A stretch of 15,825 nt of DNA from assembly GCA_020851015.1 (NCBI GenBank), contig JADZDN010000229.1, positions 1-15,825 on the forward strand, written 5' to 3'. The DNA comes from Alphaproteobacteria bacterium (lineage in GTDB: Bacteria > Pseudomonadota > Alphaproteobacteria > JAEULC01). Within the stretch, counting starts at the first letter, position 1, and each line of letters opens with the position of its first letter. Position numbers and translations under genes: made by a program. The notes below the pieces were generated by a model. The model had not been told where the DNA came from. It did not search any database and was given only the letters and a program-made list of their open reading frames with translations. Positions 7,574 to 14,072 of this stretch are shown one piece after another.

Positions 7574-8308
7574 TCAGGACGACCGGCCCCAGAACGGGAC
7601 CAGCATCGAAACCCGTTGGCGGTAGTGGCGGTACTCGTTGCCGAACGTCTCGACGAGATCGCGCTCCTCCAGCGCAATGCCGACGAGGATGTATCCGGTC
7701 GTGACGGCGGCGAACATCAGGTGGCCCACGGTCATCACCGGCGCCGCCCAGAAGGCGATGATGAAACCCAGGTAGAGCGGGTGACGCACCAGCTTGTAGA
7801 GCAACGGCGTGCGGAACCGCGGCTCGGTCGCCGACCGCCCCATCGCGTTCAGCGCGACCTGGTGCAGGCCGAACAGTTCGAAGTGATTGATGAGGAACGT
7901 GCTGAGAAGCACGAGCAGCCAGCCGAGGAACGACAGGCCCATCACCGCCATCGCGGCCGTGGGATCGGCGATCTGCCACACGACGGTGGGGATCGGACGC
8001 CAGTGATAGAATACGGCCGCCAGGATGATGCTGGCCACCAGCACATAGGTGCTGCGCTCGATCGCGGGGGGGACAATGCGCGTCCACCAGCGCTTGAAGC
8101 CCTTGCGCGCCATCACGCTGTGCTGCACGGCGAAGGCCGACAGCAGCAGCAGGTTGACGACGAACGCCTGGCCCGCCGGGCCGACCGTGCCGGTGTCGAT
8201 CGTCTTGGGCACGACAATCCCCTCCGCGAACCCGACCGCGTAGAGGAATACGCCGAGGAACAGGACATAAGCGATGACGCCATAGGCGAGGGCGAGGAAT
8301 TTTCGCAT
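7574..8308 (-). CDS. mddA: Methanethiol S-methyltransferase-like membrane protein (MddA family)
   Basis: This 244-aa, about five-helix membrane protein belongs to the NnrU/isoprenylcysteine methyltransferase-like superfamily. MddA methylates methanethiol with S-adenosylmethionine, giving dimethyl sulfide. Recognised blocks are QHSVMAR (62-68), ERSTYVL (84-90), STFLINHFELFGL (136-148), the RHP motif at 175-177 followed by a GFIIAFWAAPVMTVGHL-type segment, and the C-terminal EERDL (214-218) with FGNEYRHYRQ (222-231). The last two are the cofactor-side motifs of this superfamily. Length matches MddA. The ATG has a good site (GGGAG, 7-nt spacing) lying in the 12-bp gap after the upstream hydrolase, so the two genes form an operon ending at a clear terminator. 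The assignment rests on remembered motif patterns; a related NnrU/ICMT-like methyltransferase with another substrate is possible. Confidence 0.75.
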   Translation of the reverse strand: MRKFLALAYGVIAYVLFLGVFLYAVGFAEGIVVPKTIDTGTVGPAGQAFVVNLLLLSAFAVQHSVMARKGFKRWWTRIVPPAIERSTYVLVASIILAAVFYHWRPIPTVVWQIADPTAAMAVMGLSFLGWLLVLLSTFLINHFELFGLHQVALNAMGRSATEPRFRTPLLYKLVRHPLYLGFIIAFWAAPVMTVGHLMFAAVTTGYILVGIALEERDLVETFGNEYRHYRQRVSMLVPFWGRSS

Positions 8309-8320
8309 CGGTTTTCTCCC

Positions 8321-9205
8321 TTACATTTCCCAGTGTTCCGCCGAGGACCGCTCGGCGATCGGATGGCCGGCCACCTGTGTGGGGCGGCGAAGAACCATGC
8401 GGCTGGCGTTGGCGCGCAGGTGCTCCAGGATCAGCGGGTTGACCTCGCCGGCCTGCGTCACCGGCGCCATGTGACCCGCCTCGCGCACCGTGCGGTGCCG
8501 CGCGCGCGGCAGCGCCGCGGCCAGCAGCCGGGTGACCGCGCGCGACGGGCCGGGCGAGCGGTCGCCGCACAGGATCAGGGTCGGCACGTCGACGCCCGCA
8601 TAGGCATCGAGCGGCGTCGGTTCCTCGATCAGGCTCCAGAAATGATGGGCGACCGGCACGGCGAGCGCGGCGAACGCGGCCTTGCGGTCCTCGCCGAGAC
8701 TTTTCCAGCTTCCGGCGCCGGCCCAATAGTCGATGAAGGTCTCCATGCCGGCGCGGTAGTCGCCCGAGATCACGCCGCGATTGACGGCCTCGGCAACCGC
8801 GCGGATCTCGCCCAGCAGGCGGGCGTCGCCGTCGTCGCCGGTCTTCAGCAGGTGGAAGCAGCTCGGCTCGTAGAGCGTCAGCGAGCGCAGGCGCTCGGGG
8901 AAGGTCAGCGCGAAGCGCAGCGCGACCGCGCCGCCATAGGAATGGCCGACCAGGTGGAACGGCGCGTCCCAGGAGCATGCCGTGCCGATCGCCGCCGCTT
9001 CCTCGCACAGGCTCAACGGGCCGGCACCGTGCCAGCGCTGGCGGTTGCCATGGCCGCACAGGTCGATCGCCACCGACTCGAAGGCACCGAGCTGCTCGAC
9101 CAGCGCCTTGTACTGGCGGGTCGATCCCGCGGAGCAGGGCACGAGCACGACCTGCTCGCGCTCTGACTTGCCGGGAATGTGGTCGATGGCGTCGAGTGTC
9201 CGCAT
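8321..9205 (-). CDS. Alpha/beta-fold hydrolase
   Basis: The 294-aa protein has a complete alpha/beta hydrolase triad: nucleophile S89 in GHSYGG, acid D215 in LILCGDRSPG, and H245 in EAGHMAPVT. The early strand and loop VVLVPCSAGSTRQYKALVEQL contributes the oxyanion region, and VAIDLCGHGNRQRW follows. A helical cap lies at about 125-200. No signal peptide is present, so it should be cytoplasmic. The start at 9205 is well supported by GGAGG 5 nt upstream; a longer in-frame extension would run into the regulatory region and the LysR gene. The gene leads the operon that includes mddA. The substrate is unknown; esterase, thioesterase or C-C hydrolase activity are all possible, and the neighbour hints at a sulfur or thioester compound (inference only). 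Confidence 0.88.
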   Translation of the reverse strand: MRTLDAIDHIPGKSEREQVVLVPCSAGSTRQYKALVEQLGAFESVAIDLCGHGNRQRWHGAGPLSLCEEAAAIGTACSWDAPFHLVGHSYGGAVALRFALTFPERLRSLTLYEPSCFHLLKTGDDGDARLLGEIRAVAEAVNRGVISGDYRAGMETFIDYWAGAGSWKSLGEDRKAAFAALAVPVAHHFWSLIEEPTPLDAYAGVDVPTLILCGDRSPGPSRAVTRLLAAALPRARHRTVREAGHMAPVTQAGEVNPLILEHLRANASRMVLRRPTQVAGHPIAERSSAEHWEM

Positions 9206-9334
9206 GTCTGCCTCCAATGGGCGCTGGCGTACGCGCCGCGCCGATCGCGCGGGGGTCCACCGGACCGATGTCGGTTGTCGTTGCCGCGGCCGGGCCCTAT
9301 TGCCGCGGCGCTGCAAAGGGCGCGTTGATAGGGC

Positions 9335-9363
9335 TTGACCTGCCATCGGTCCAATTGAATGAT
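9335..9363 (+). promoter_or_regulatory. Candidate promoter of the lysR gene
   Basis: TTGACC (9335-9340, 5 of 6 to consensus) is separated by 17 bp from AATGAT (9358-9363, 4 of 6). It points toward the LysR gene 30 bp further on. The dyad at 9350-9372 covers the -10 box, which fits the usual autorepression of LysR-type regulators. Confidence 0.45.
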
Positions 9364-9372
9364 TTGATTGGA
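9350..9372. promoter_or_regulatory. LysR-type operator (T-N11-A dyad)
   Basis: TCCAAT (9350-9355) and ATTGGA (9367-9372) are perfect inverted arms separated by exactly 11 bases, the classical LysR T-N11-A geometry. Three further inner pairs (AAT-G-ATT) are symmetric about 9361. The site lies in the 187-bp divergent spacer between the hydrolase-mddA operon and the lysR gene, where such a regulator is expected to bind. Confidence 0.68.
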
Positions 9373-9392
9373 TTGATGAAGGAAATCGATTC

Positions 9393-10283
9393 ATGCGCAG
9401 CCTTAACCTCGACCAGCTCCGGGCGTTGGAGACGGTGGTCCAGCTCGCCAGCTTCACCGCCGCGGCCAAGCGGCTGAACCTGTCGCAGTCGACGGTGAGC
9501 GTGCAGATCCGCGAGTTGGAGCAGCGATTCGGTCTCCGGCTCGTCGAGCGGCTGGGGCGGCGCGCGATGCCGACGCCGGCCGGGCGCGAGCTGGTCGATC
9601 ACGCGCGGCGCGTCGCGGCCGACGTGGACTTGGCCGCCGCGGCGATGCAGCGGCACCGTGACGGATCGCTGGGCCTGGTGCGGGTGGGAACGACGACCAC
9701 CGCGCTGAACTACTTCCTGACGCCGGTCCTGCGGTCGTTGGGACGCCGGCATCCCGACGTCGCGCTGACGATCGGCATCGACACGACGGCGGGGCAGGTC
9801 GAGCGCGTGCTGAAGGACGAGATCGACTTCGGGATCGTCAATCTGCCGGTCAAGGATCGCTCGATCGTCGTCACCCCGCTGCGGACGGAAGAACTGGTGG
9901 CGATCTTCCCGGCCAGTGCGACCGACACTCCCCGCTGGGTCACGCCCCAATTCCTCGCGCGCCACAAGCTGCTGCTGGAAGCGCCGCGGGCCGTGGTCAA
10001 GTCGCTGGTACTGGACTGGATCTCGCCCGCGAACCGGCAATTGCAGCCCGCGATGCTGCTCGACAATTTCGACACCATCCGGCGCATGGTGGCGATCGGG
10101 CTGGGCGCCTCGGTCGTGCCGGCTTCCGTGCTCGACGATGACAAGCGGCGCGGCGAACTGATCGTCCGCTCGCTGCGCCCCAAGCTGCAGCGCACGCTCG
10201 GCCTGGTCGAGCACAAGAACAAGCCGCATGGCCCGGCGATGAAAATCTTCCGCGATGCCATCCTCGCCGCCCGCAACATCTAG
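9393..10283 (+). CDS. LysR-family transcriptional regulator
   Basis: The protein has 296 aa, the usual LTTR length. The N-terminal winged helix-turn-helix covers residues 4-62 and includes FTAAAKRLNLSQSTVSVQIR and ELEQRFGLRLVER. The effector-binding domain runs from about 90 to 294 (VRVGTTTTALNYFL, DFGIVNLPV, MVAIGLGASVVPASVL). ATG 9393 has AAGGA upstream at about 10-nt spacing. It is divergent from the hydrolase-mddA operon, so that operon is the probable target, with the dyad at 9350-9372 as the binding site. The inducer is unknown; a sulfur compound would fit the neighbours (inference). Confidence 0.93.
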   Translation: MRSLNLDQLRALETVVQLASFTAAAKRLNLSQSTVSVQIRELEQRFGLRLVERLGRRAMPTPAGRELVDHARRVAADVDLAAAAMQRHRDGSLGLVRVGTTTTALNYFLTPVLRSLGRRHPDVALTIGIDTTAGQVERVLKDEIDFGIVNLPVKDRSIVVTPLRTEELVAIFPASATDTPRWVTPQFLARHKLLLEAPRAVVKSLVLDWISPANRQLQPAMLLDNFDTIRRMVAIGLGASVVPASVLDDDKRRGELIVRSLRPKLQRTLGLVEHKNKPHGPAMKIFRDAILAARNI

Positions 10284-10341
10284 GTCTTCCGCGACGCCTT
10301 CCGTCCGGCGAGGAACGACGGCGGCAAAATGTTGACGGCAT

Positions 10342-10364
10342 TGCGATAATGAGAGTGAGTTGCA
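10342..10364 (+). promoter_or_regulatory. Extended -10 promoter overlapped by a Fur-like box
   Basis: TGCGATAAT at 10342-10350 is an extended -10 element (TGn plus GATAAT, 5 of 6). The overlapping 15-mer TGAGAGTGAGTTGCA (10350-10364) matches 10 of 14 fixed positions of the Fur 7-1-7 consensus. GATAATGAGAGTGAGTTGC (10345-10363) matches 13 of 19 positions of the classical Fur box. The overlap suggests iron-dependent repression of the 168-aa gene starting at 10419. This rests on pattern matching only. Confidence 0.42.
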
Positions 10365-10418
10365 TTTGCATGAAGGCTGCGGTAGCGTCGTCGCGGTCCA
10401 TCCAGGAAAGGTCATGCC

Positions 10419-10925
10419 ATGCAATTGCCGCCGCCAACCGGCCAGGAGTTTCCCGACCGGGTTTCGCAGCTTCGTACCGCTGAGTTGCTCGTGCTGGCCG
10501 CCGGCCGCTTCTGGGTCGCGCATTATCTCGATCCAAGCGGAACAGATGAGCGGTGGCGGGAAGGATTCCGGGTCGCCGGGCTGGATCACCCCACCGCCGA
10601 GGCCTTTGATGCGCTGTTCAACGCTTTTGCCGGCGGCGCGACGCGGGCAATCTGCTTCCACTGCCCGGCCTGTCCCCGCCTGGGCGACGACGAGGCGATG
10701 CTGATCCAGGCCCTCGCGCATCTGCAGCGGCGGCGGGAGACGCCGGCGCGGCGTATCCTGGAAGCCTGGTTGGCACCTGCAGCCCTACGCGTGGCGTTCG
10801 CCCATGCGCAGGAAGTCGCCCGCGCCATGGCCGAGGTCGGTCTTCGGTTGCCCCCGCGCGACATCGATGCGACGGAAATTCATGAGTTTTTAACGTCAGA
10901 TCATGGGCTTGGCTTAGTTCATTAG
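10419..10925 (+). CDS. Unknown protein with CxxCxxC cluster
   Basis: The 168-aa protein is soluble and I do not recognise it. It has no signal peptide or membrane helix. A cysteine cluster CFHCPACPRLGDDE places Cys at 79, 82 and 85, followed by acidic residues; this could bind a metal or be redox-active. The remainder is alpha-helical and Ala/Arg-rich. The last 20 or so codons are AT-richer than the body (ending in SDHGLGLVH), and the stop lies inside the operator region of ahpC. The ATG has AGGAAAGG just upstream. A Fur-like box covers its candidate promoter, and the peroxidase pair follows after about 120 bp. A role in iron or peroxide handling is a hypothesis from context only. Confidence 0.75.
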   Translation: MQLPPPTGQEFPDRVSQLRTAELLVLAAGRFWVAHYLDPSGTDERWREGFRVAGLDHPTAEAFDALFNAFAGGATRAICFHCPACPRLGDDEAMLIQALAHLQRRRETPARRILEAWLAPAALRVAFAHAQEVARAMAEVGLRLPPRDIDATEIHEFLTSDHGLGLVH

Positions 10926-10937
10926 ATTATTTCTAAT
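10921..10937. promoter_or_regulatory. Fur/Irr-like dyad 1 upstream of ahpC
   Basis: ATTAGATTATTTCTAAT is an inverted repeat (TTAGA/TCTAA arms). It matches 11 of 14 fixed positions of the alphaproteobacterial Irr motif TTTAGAA-N3-TTCTAAA as I remember it. It overlaps the stop codon of the preceding gene and lies in a distinctly AT-rich stretch. Confidence 0.45.
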
Positions 10938-10942
10938 AGCTA

Positions 10943-10970
10943 TTGCGCCTTAGAATAATTCTATTATAGT
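10943..10970 (+). promoter_or_regulatory. Candidate ahpC promoter
   Basis: TATAGT (10965-10970, 5 of 6 to the -10 consensus) lies 16 bp downstream of TTGCGC (10943-10948, 3 of 6). The weak -35 would fit an activator- or repressor-controlled promoter. Dyad 2 occupies the spacer and touches the -10 box. The resulting leader of about 70 nt carries a hairpin (TCGCT 10981-10985 with AGCGA 11001-11005, inner GCCT/AGGC) before the ribosome-binding site. Confidence 0.42.
10949..10965. promoter_or_regulatory. Fur/Irr-like dyad 2 upstream of ahpC
   Basis: CTTAGAATAATTCTATT contains the perfect 6-1-6 palindrome TAGAAT-A-ATTCTA. It matches 11 of 14 fixed positions of the Irr motif and, shifted by one base, 11 of 14 of the PerR 7-1-7 motif. 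Its centre is 28 bp from that of dyad 1. It also carries TTAG-N7-CTAT, close to one OxyR half (ATAG-N7-CTAT), so the regulator class is undecided. Confidence 0.5.
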
Positions 10971-11044
10971 TCTCTGTAAGTCGCTCGCTGCCTCAGGCGA
11001 AGCGAGATGGGCTCCGAGCAAGCGACCAACCCAGGAGATGATTC

Positions 11045-11602
11045 ATGATCGGCGTAGGCCAGACGATTCCCGCCTTCAAGGTGACCGGCGTAAAGCCGGG
11101 CTTCATGCAGCCCGAAGAGAAGGGGGTGAGCGCCTTCGAGGAGATCACCGAGAAGAGCTTTCCCGGCAAGTGGAAGGTCATCTACTTCTATCCGAAGGAC
11201 TTCACCTTCGTGTGCCCGACCGAGATCGTCGAGTTCGGCAAGATCGCCAAGGATTGCGCCGACCGCGACGCGGTGGTGATGGGCGGATCGACCGACAACG
11301 AGTTCGTGAAGCTGGCCTGGCGCCGTGACCACAAGGACCTGGCGAAGCTGAACCACTGGTCGTTTGGCGACACCGCGGGCTCGCTGGTGGATGCACTGGG
11401 CATCCGCTCGCCGGATGGGGTGGCGTTCCGCGCGACCGTCATCGTCGACCCGCACAACGTCGTGCAGCACGTTTCCGTCAACAACCTGAACGTCGGCCGC
11501 AACCCCAAGGAGACGCTGCGCATCCTCGACGCGCTGCAGACCGACGAGCTTTGCCCGTGCAACCGCGCGGTGGGCGGCGAGACGCTGCGCCCCGCGGCCT
11601 GA
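11045..11602 (+). CDS. ahpC: AhpC peroxiredoxin (AhpD-dependent type)
   Basis: This is a 185-aa 2-Cys peroxiredoxin that reduces hydrogen peroxide, organic peroxides and peroxynitrite. Peroxidatic C57 lies in [10 protein letters not shown] (51-60). The C-terminus carries C170 and C172 in ELCPCNR, matching the extra-Cys arrangement of mycobacterial AhpC (C174/C176), which is recycled by AhpD rather than AhpF. Other family blocks are [17 protein letters not shown] and [23 protein letters not shown] lies 7 nt before the ATG. The gene has its own AT-rich promoter region with twin dyads and is followed 64 bp later by ahpD. Cytoplasmic. Confidence 0.96.
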   Translation: MIGVGQTIPAFKVTGVKPGFMQPEEKGVSAFEEITEKSFPGKWKVIYFYPKDFTFVCPTEIVEFGKIAKDCADRDAVVMGGSTDNEFVKLAWRRDHKDLAKLNHWSFGDTAGSLVDALGIRSPDGVAFRATVIVDPHNVVQHVSVNNLNVGRNPKETLRILDALQTDELCPCNRAVGGETLRPAA

Positions 11603-11620
11603 TCCCTACGCATCGAACCG

Positions 11621-11648
11621 GCGTCCGGGCGGCACCGCCGCCCGGCGC
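11621..11648 (+). other. Strong intercistronic hairpin between ahpC and ahpD
   Basis: CCGGGCGGC (11625-11633) and GCCGCCCGG (11637-11645) form a perfect 9-bp stem with a 3-nt loop. Three more pairs (GCG 11621-11623 with CGC 11646-11648) extend it past a bulged T. Only ATTTCCC follows, so it is a leaky terminator or a 3' stabiliser of the ahpC message. It could lower ahpD output relative to ahpC. Confidence 0.6.
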
Positions 11649-11666
11649 ATTTCCCGGGAGACACGC

Positions 11667-12218
11667 ATGTCGATCGAATCCCTTAAGGCGGCGCTGCCCG
11701 ACTACGCGAAGGACATCAAGCTGAACCTGTCGGCCATCGCGTCGGACCAGTCGCTCGGCGACCAGCGCCTGTGGGGCACGCTGCTGGCGTCCGCGCTGGC
11801 GACGCGCCAGCCCCAGGTGATCGCTGCCGTCGAGGCCGAGGCGCGCCAGCGCCTGTCGCCCGAGGCGGTCAATGCCGCCAAGGCGGCCCATGCGGTGATG
11901 GCGATGAACAACGTCTATTACCGCTTCGTCCACCTGGTCGCGGCCAAGGACTACGCCACCCTGCCGGCCCGGCTGCGGATGAACGTGATGGCGAATCCGG
12001 GCGTCGAGAAGGCCGATTTCGAGCTGTGGTCGCTGGCGGTCTCGGCGATCAACGGCTGCGGCAAGTGCATGGACTCGCACGAGGCGGAACTGCGCAAGCA
12101 CGGGCTCAGCGTCCAGGAGGTGCAGACCGCCGTGCGCGCAGCTGCCGTCATCCACTCCGTCGCGGCGACGTTGGACGGCGAGCAGGTTTCCGCCGGCGTC
12201 CAGTCGCAAGCCGCCTGA
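11667..12218 (+). CDS. ahpD: AhpD alkylhydroperoxidase / AhpC-recycling disulfide reductase
   Basis: This 183-aa all-alpha protein of the carboxymuconolactone decarboxylase/AhpD fold has catalytic C131-x-x-C134 in [16 protein letters not shown]138 and upstream E119 correspond to the proton-relay residues of Mycobacterium tuberculosis AhpD (E118, H137). The position equivalent to mycobacterial H132 is Lys here. AhpD re-reduces AhpC with electrons from lipoamide-bearing dehydrogenase complexes in the known system. GGGAG precedes the ATG. The gene follows ahpC after a hairpin-containing 64-bp gap and ends at an intrinsic terminator, so ahpC-ahpD is one transcription unit. Confidence 0.95.
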   Translation: MSIESLKAALPDYAKDIKLNLSAIASDQSLGDQRLWGTLLASALATRQPQVIAAVEAEARQRLSPEAVNAAKAAHAVMAMNNVYYRFVHLVAAKDYATLPARLRMNVMANPGVEKADFELWSLAVSAINGCGKCMDSHEAELRKHGLSVQEVQTAVRAAAVIHSVAATLDGEQVSAGVQSQAA

Positions 12219-12236
12219 TTCCCGCCACAAAGTTCG

Positions 12237-12271
12237 GGCCACCATGGCTGTCCATGGTGGCCATTTCTTTA
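12237..12271 (+). terminator. Intrinsic terminator of ahpC-ahpD
   Basis: GGCCACCATGG (12237-12247) and CCATGGTGGCC (12252-12262) make a perfect 11-bp stem with a CTGT loop. It is followed by the T-rich tail ATTTCTTTA and lies 18 bp after the ahpD stop. Confidence 0.85.
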
Positions 12272-12362
12272 TCTTGCGGTTGCGCCGCACCCCTAGGCAC
12301 GATGGACCGGGGCGGCGGTTTCCCGCGCGCTCCGTGAAATCCACGAGAAGCCGCCGGAGCGC

Positions 12363-14072
12363 ATGCCGCATCACACGCCGCTGATCGCCACCATCGTCGC
12401 GGGCATCGTGCTGGCCTTCGTGCTCGGCGCGCTGGCCGCCAGGCTGCGTATTTCGCCCTTGGTGGGTTACCTGCTCGCGGGCGTACTGGTGGGCCCGCAT
12501 ACCCCGGGCTTCGTCGCCGACCAGTCGCTTGCCAACGAGCTGGCGGAGATCGGCGTCATCCTGCTGATGTTTGGCGTCGGCATGCATTTCTCGCTCAAGG
12601 ACCTGTTGTCGGTGAGGGCGATCGCCGTTCCCGGCGCGGTGGTGCAGATCGTGGTGGCGACGGCGATGGGCGCGGGGCTGGCCCATGTGCTGGGATGGAC
12701 GCTGGGCGGCGGTCTCGTGTTCGGCCTGGCGCTGTCGGTCGCCAGCACCGTGGTGCTGCTGCGCGCGCTGCAGGAGCGGCGGCTTGTCGAAACCGAGCAG
12801 GGCCGTATCGCCGTGGGCTGGCTGATCGTCGAGGACCGGGCGATGGTGCTGGCCCTGGTGCTGCTGCCGGCATTGGGCGGGCTGCTCGATCCCGGCCAGG
12901 CGCAGGCGAGCGGGGGCATGCGGGAGCTGGCGGTCGCGTTCGGCATCACGCTGGGCAAGGTCGCGGCCTTCGTGGCGCTGATGCTGATCGTCGGGCGGCG
13001 GGTGGTGCCGTGGATACTCCACGCCGTCGCCCATACCGGCTCGCGCGAATTGTTCCGGCTGGCGGTGCTGGCGATCGGGCTCGGCATCGCCTATGGCGCG
13101 GCCGTGCTGTTCGGCGTGTCCTTCGCGCTCGGCGCCTTCTTCGCCGGCATGGTCCTGGCGGAATCGGAACTAAGCCACCGCGCGGCCGAGGAGTCGCTGC
13201 CGCTGCGCGATGCCTTCGCGGTGCTGTTCTTCGTGTCGGTCGGCATGCTGTTCGATCCCTGGATCCTGGCCAAGCAGCCTCTGGCGCTGCTCGCCACCTT
13301 GGCGATCGTGCTGTTCGGCAAGTCGCTGGCAGCGTTCCTGATCGTGCGGATGTTCAAGCATTCGACCGGCACGGCGCTGACGATTTCGGCGAGCCTGGCG
13401 CAGATCGGCGAGTTTTCGTTCATCCTGGCGGCGCTCGGTGTCGATCTCAAGTTGCTGCCGCCGGAGGGCCGCGACTTGATCCTGGCCGGCGCGATCCTGT
13501 CGATCTTCGCCAATCCGCTGTTCTTCGTCGCGCTCGACTATTTCCGCAACCGCGTCGCGAGCGCATCGGCGGCAAGCGCCGCCCAGGCATCGGGCGCGGG
13601 GCAGATTCCGCCCACGACGCTGAAGGCGCATGCCGTGATCATCGGCCATGGTCGCGTCGGCGGACTCGTGGCAAAGGGGCTGCGCGCGGCGAAGCTGCCG
13701 GTTCTCGTCGTCGAGGATCACGGCCAGCGCGCCGCCGCCGCCCGCGAAGCCGGGTGCGCGGTGATCCACGCCAACGGCGTGCGCCCGGACTCCCTCGCCG
13801 CCGCCAATCTGGGCGAGGCGCGCTGGCTGTTCGTCGCCATCCCCAATGCGTTCGAGGCCGGGCAGATCGTCCAGCAGGCGCGCGCCATCGGGCCTGACCT
13901 TGCGATCATCGCGCGCGCGCATTTCGATGCCGAGATCGATCACCTGCGCAGCCTGGGCGCCACGACCATCATCATGGGCGAACAGGAATTGGCGCGCGGC
14001 ATGCTCGATCATGCGCTCGGCAGGCGCGTGCCGGTCGGCTCACCCATTCCCGCGGCGCAGCCCGCATGCTAG
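12363..14072 (+). CDS. ybaL: YbaL/KefB-type monovalent cation:proton antiporter (CPA2)
   Basis: The 569-aa protein has an N-terminal CPA2 exchanger domain of about 12 helices (residues 8-390) and a C-terminal TrkA-N/RCK domain (about 420-545). The RCK part shows the Rossmann nucleotide-binding motif GHGRVGG (428-434) and acidic VVEDHGQRA. Family blocks include SPLVGYLLAGVLVGPHTPG, ILLMFGVGMHFSLKDL, ASTVVLLRAL and GAFFAGMVLAESELSHRA. Such proteins exchange K+ or Na+ for protons across the inner membrane, gated by nucleotide. The segment IVEDRAMVL carries Arg159 right after core Asp158, where I expect Leu. GGAG lies 3 nt before the ATG, which is tight. The 3' end overlaps the next gene by 7 bp. 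The symbol is by family resemblance; the exact subfamily is less certain. Confidence 0.88.
   Translation: MPHHTPLIATIVAGIVLAFVLGALAARLRISPLVGYLLAGVLVGPHTPGFVADQSLANELAEIGVILLMFGVGMHFSLKDLLSVRAIAVPGAVVQIVVATAMGAGLAHVLGWTLGGGLVFGLALSVASTVVLLRALQERRLVETEQGRIAVGWLIVEDRAMVLALVLLPALGGLLDPGQAQASGGMRELAVAFGITLGKVAAFVALMLIVGRRVVPWILHAVAHTGSRELFRLAVLAIGLGIAYGAAVLFGVSFALGAFFAGMVLAESELSHRAAEESLPLRDAFAVLFFVSVGMLFDPWILAKQPLALLATLAIVLFGKSLAAFLIVRMFKHSTGTALTISASLAQIGEFSFILAALGVDLKLLPPEGRDLILAGAILSIFANPLFFVALDYFRNRVASASAASAAQASGAGQIPPTTLKAHAVIIGHGRVGGLVAKGLRAAKLPVLVVEDHGQRAAAAREAGCAVIHANGVRPDSLAAANLGEARWLFVAIPNAFEAGQIVQQARAIGPDLAIIARAHFDAEIDHLRSLGATTIIMGEQELARGMLDHALGRRVPVGSPIPAAQPAC

Noticed and set aside
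5923..7677. Long minus-strand open frame (584 codons)
   Set aside because: Antisense to the kinase gene; rich in His, Asp and Arg from reversed codons and no recognisable motif.
7542..9260. Minus-strand open frame of 572 codons in another frame across mddA and the hydrolase
   Set aside because: Both underlying genes are well supported by catalytic motifs and ribosome-binding sites in a different frame; this one is out-of-frame noise.
10929..10964. Full OxyR site (four tetranucleotides) upstream of ahpC
   Set aside because: Only one good half (TTAG-N7-CTAT); the upstream half is poor and the inter-half spacing is 6 rather than 7.
11478..13034. Long minus-strand open frame (518 codons)
   Set aside because: Antisense to ahpC, ahpD and the antiporter and spans the ahpD terminator; no domain seen.
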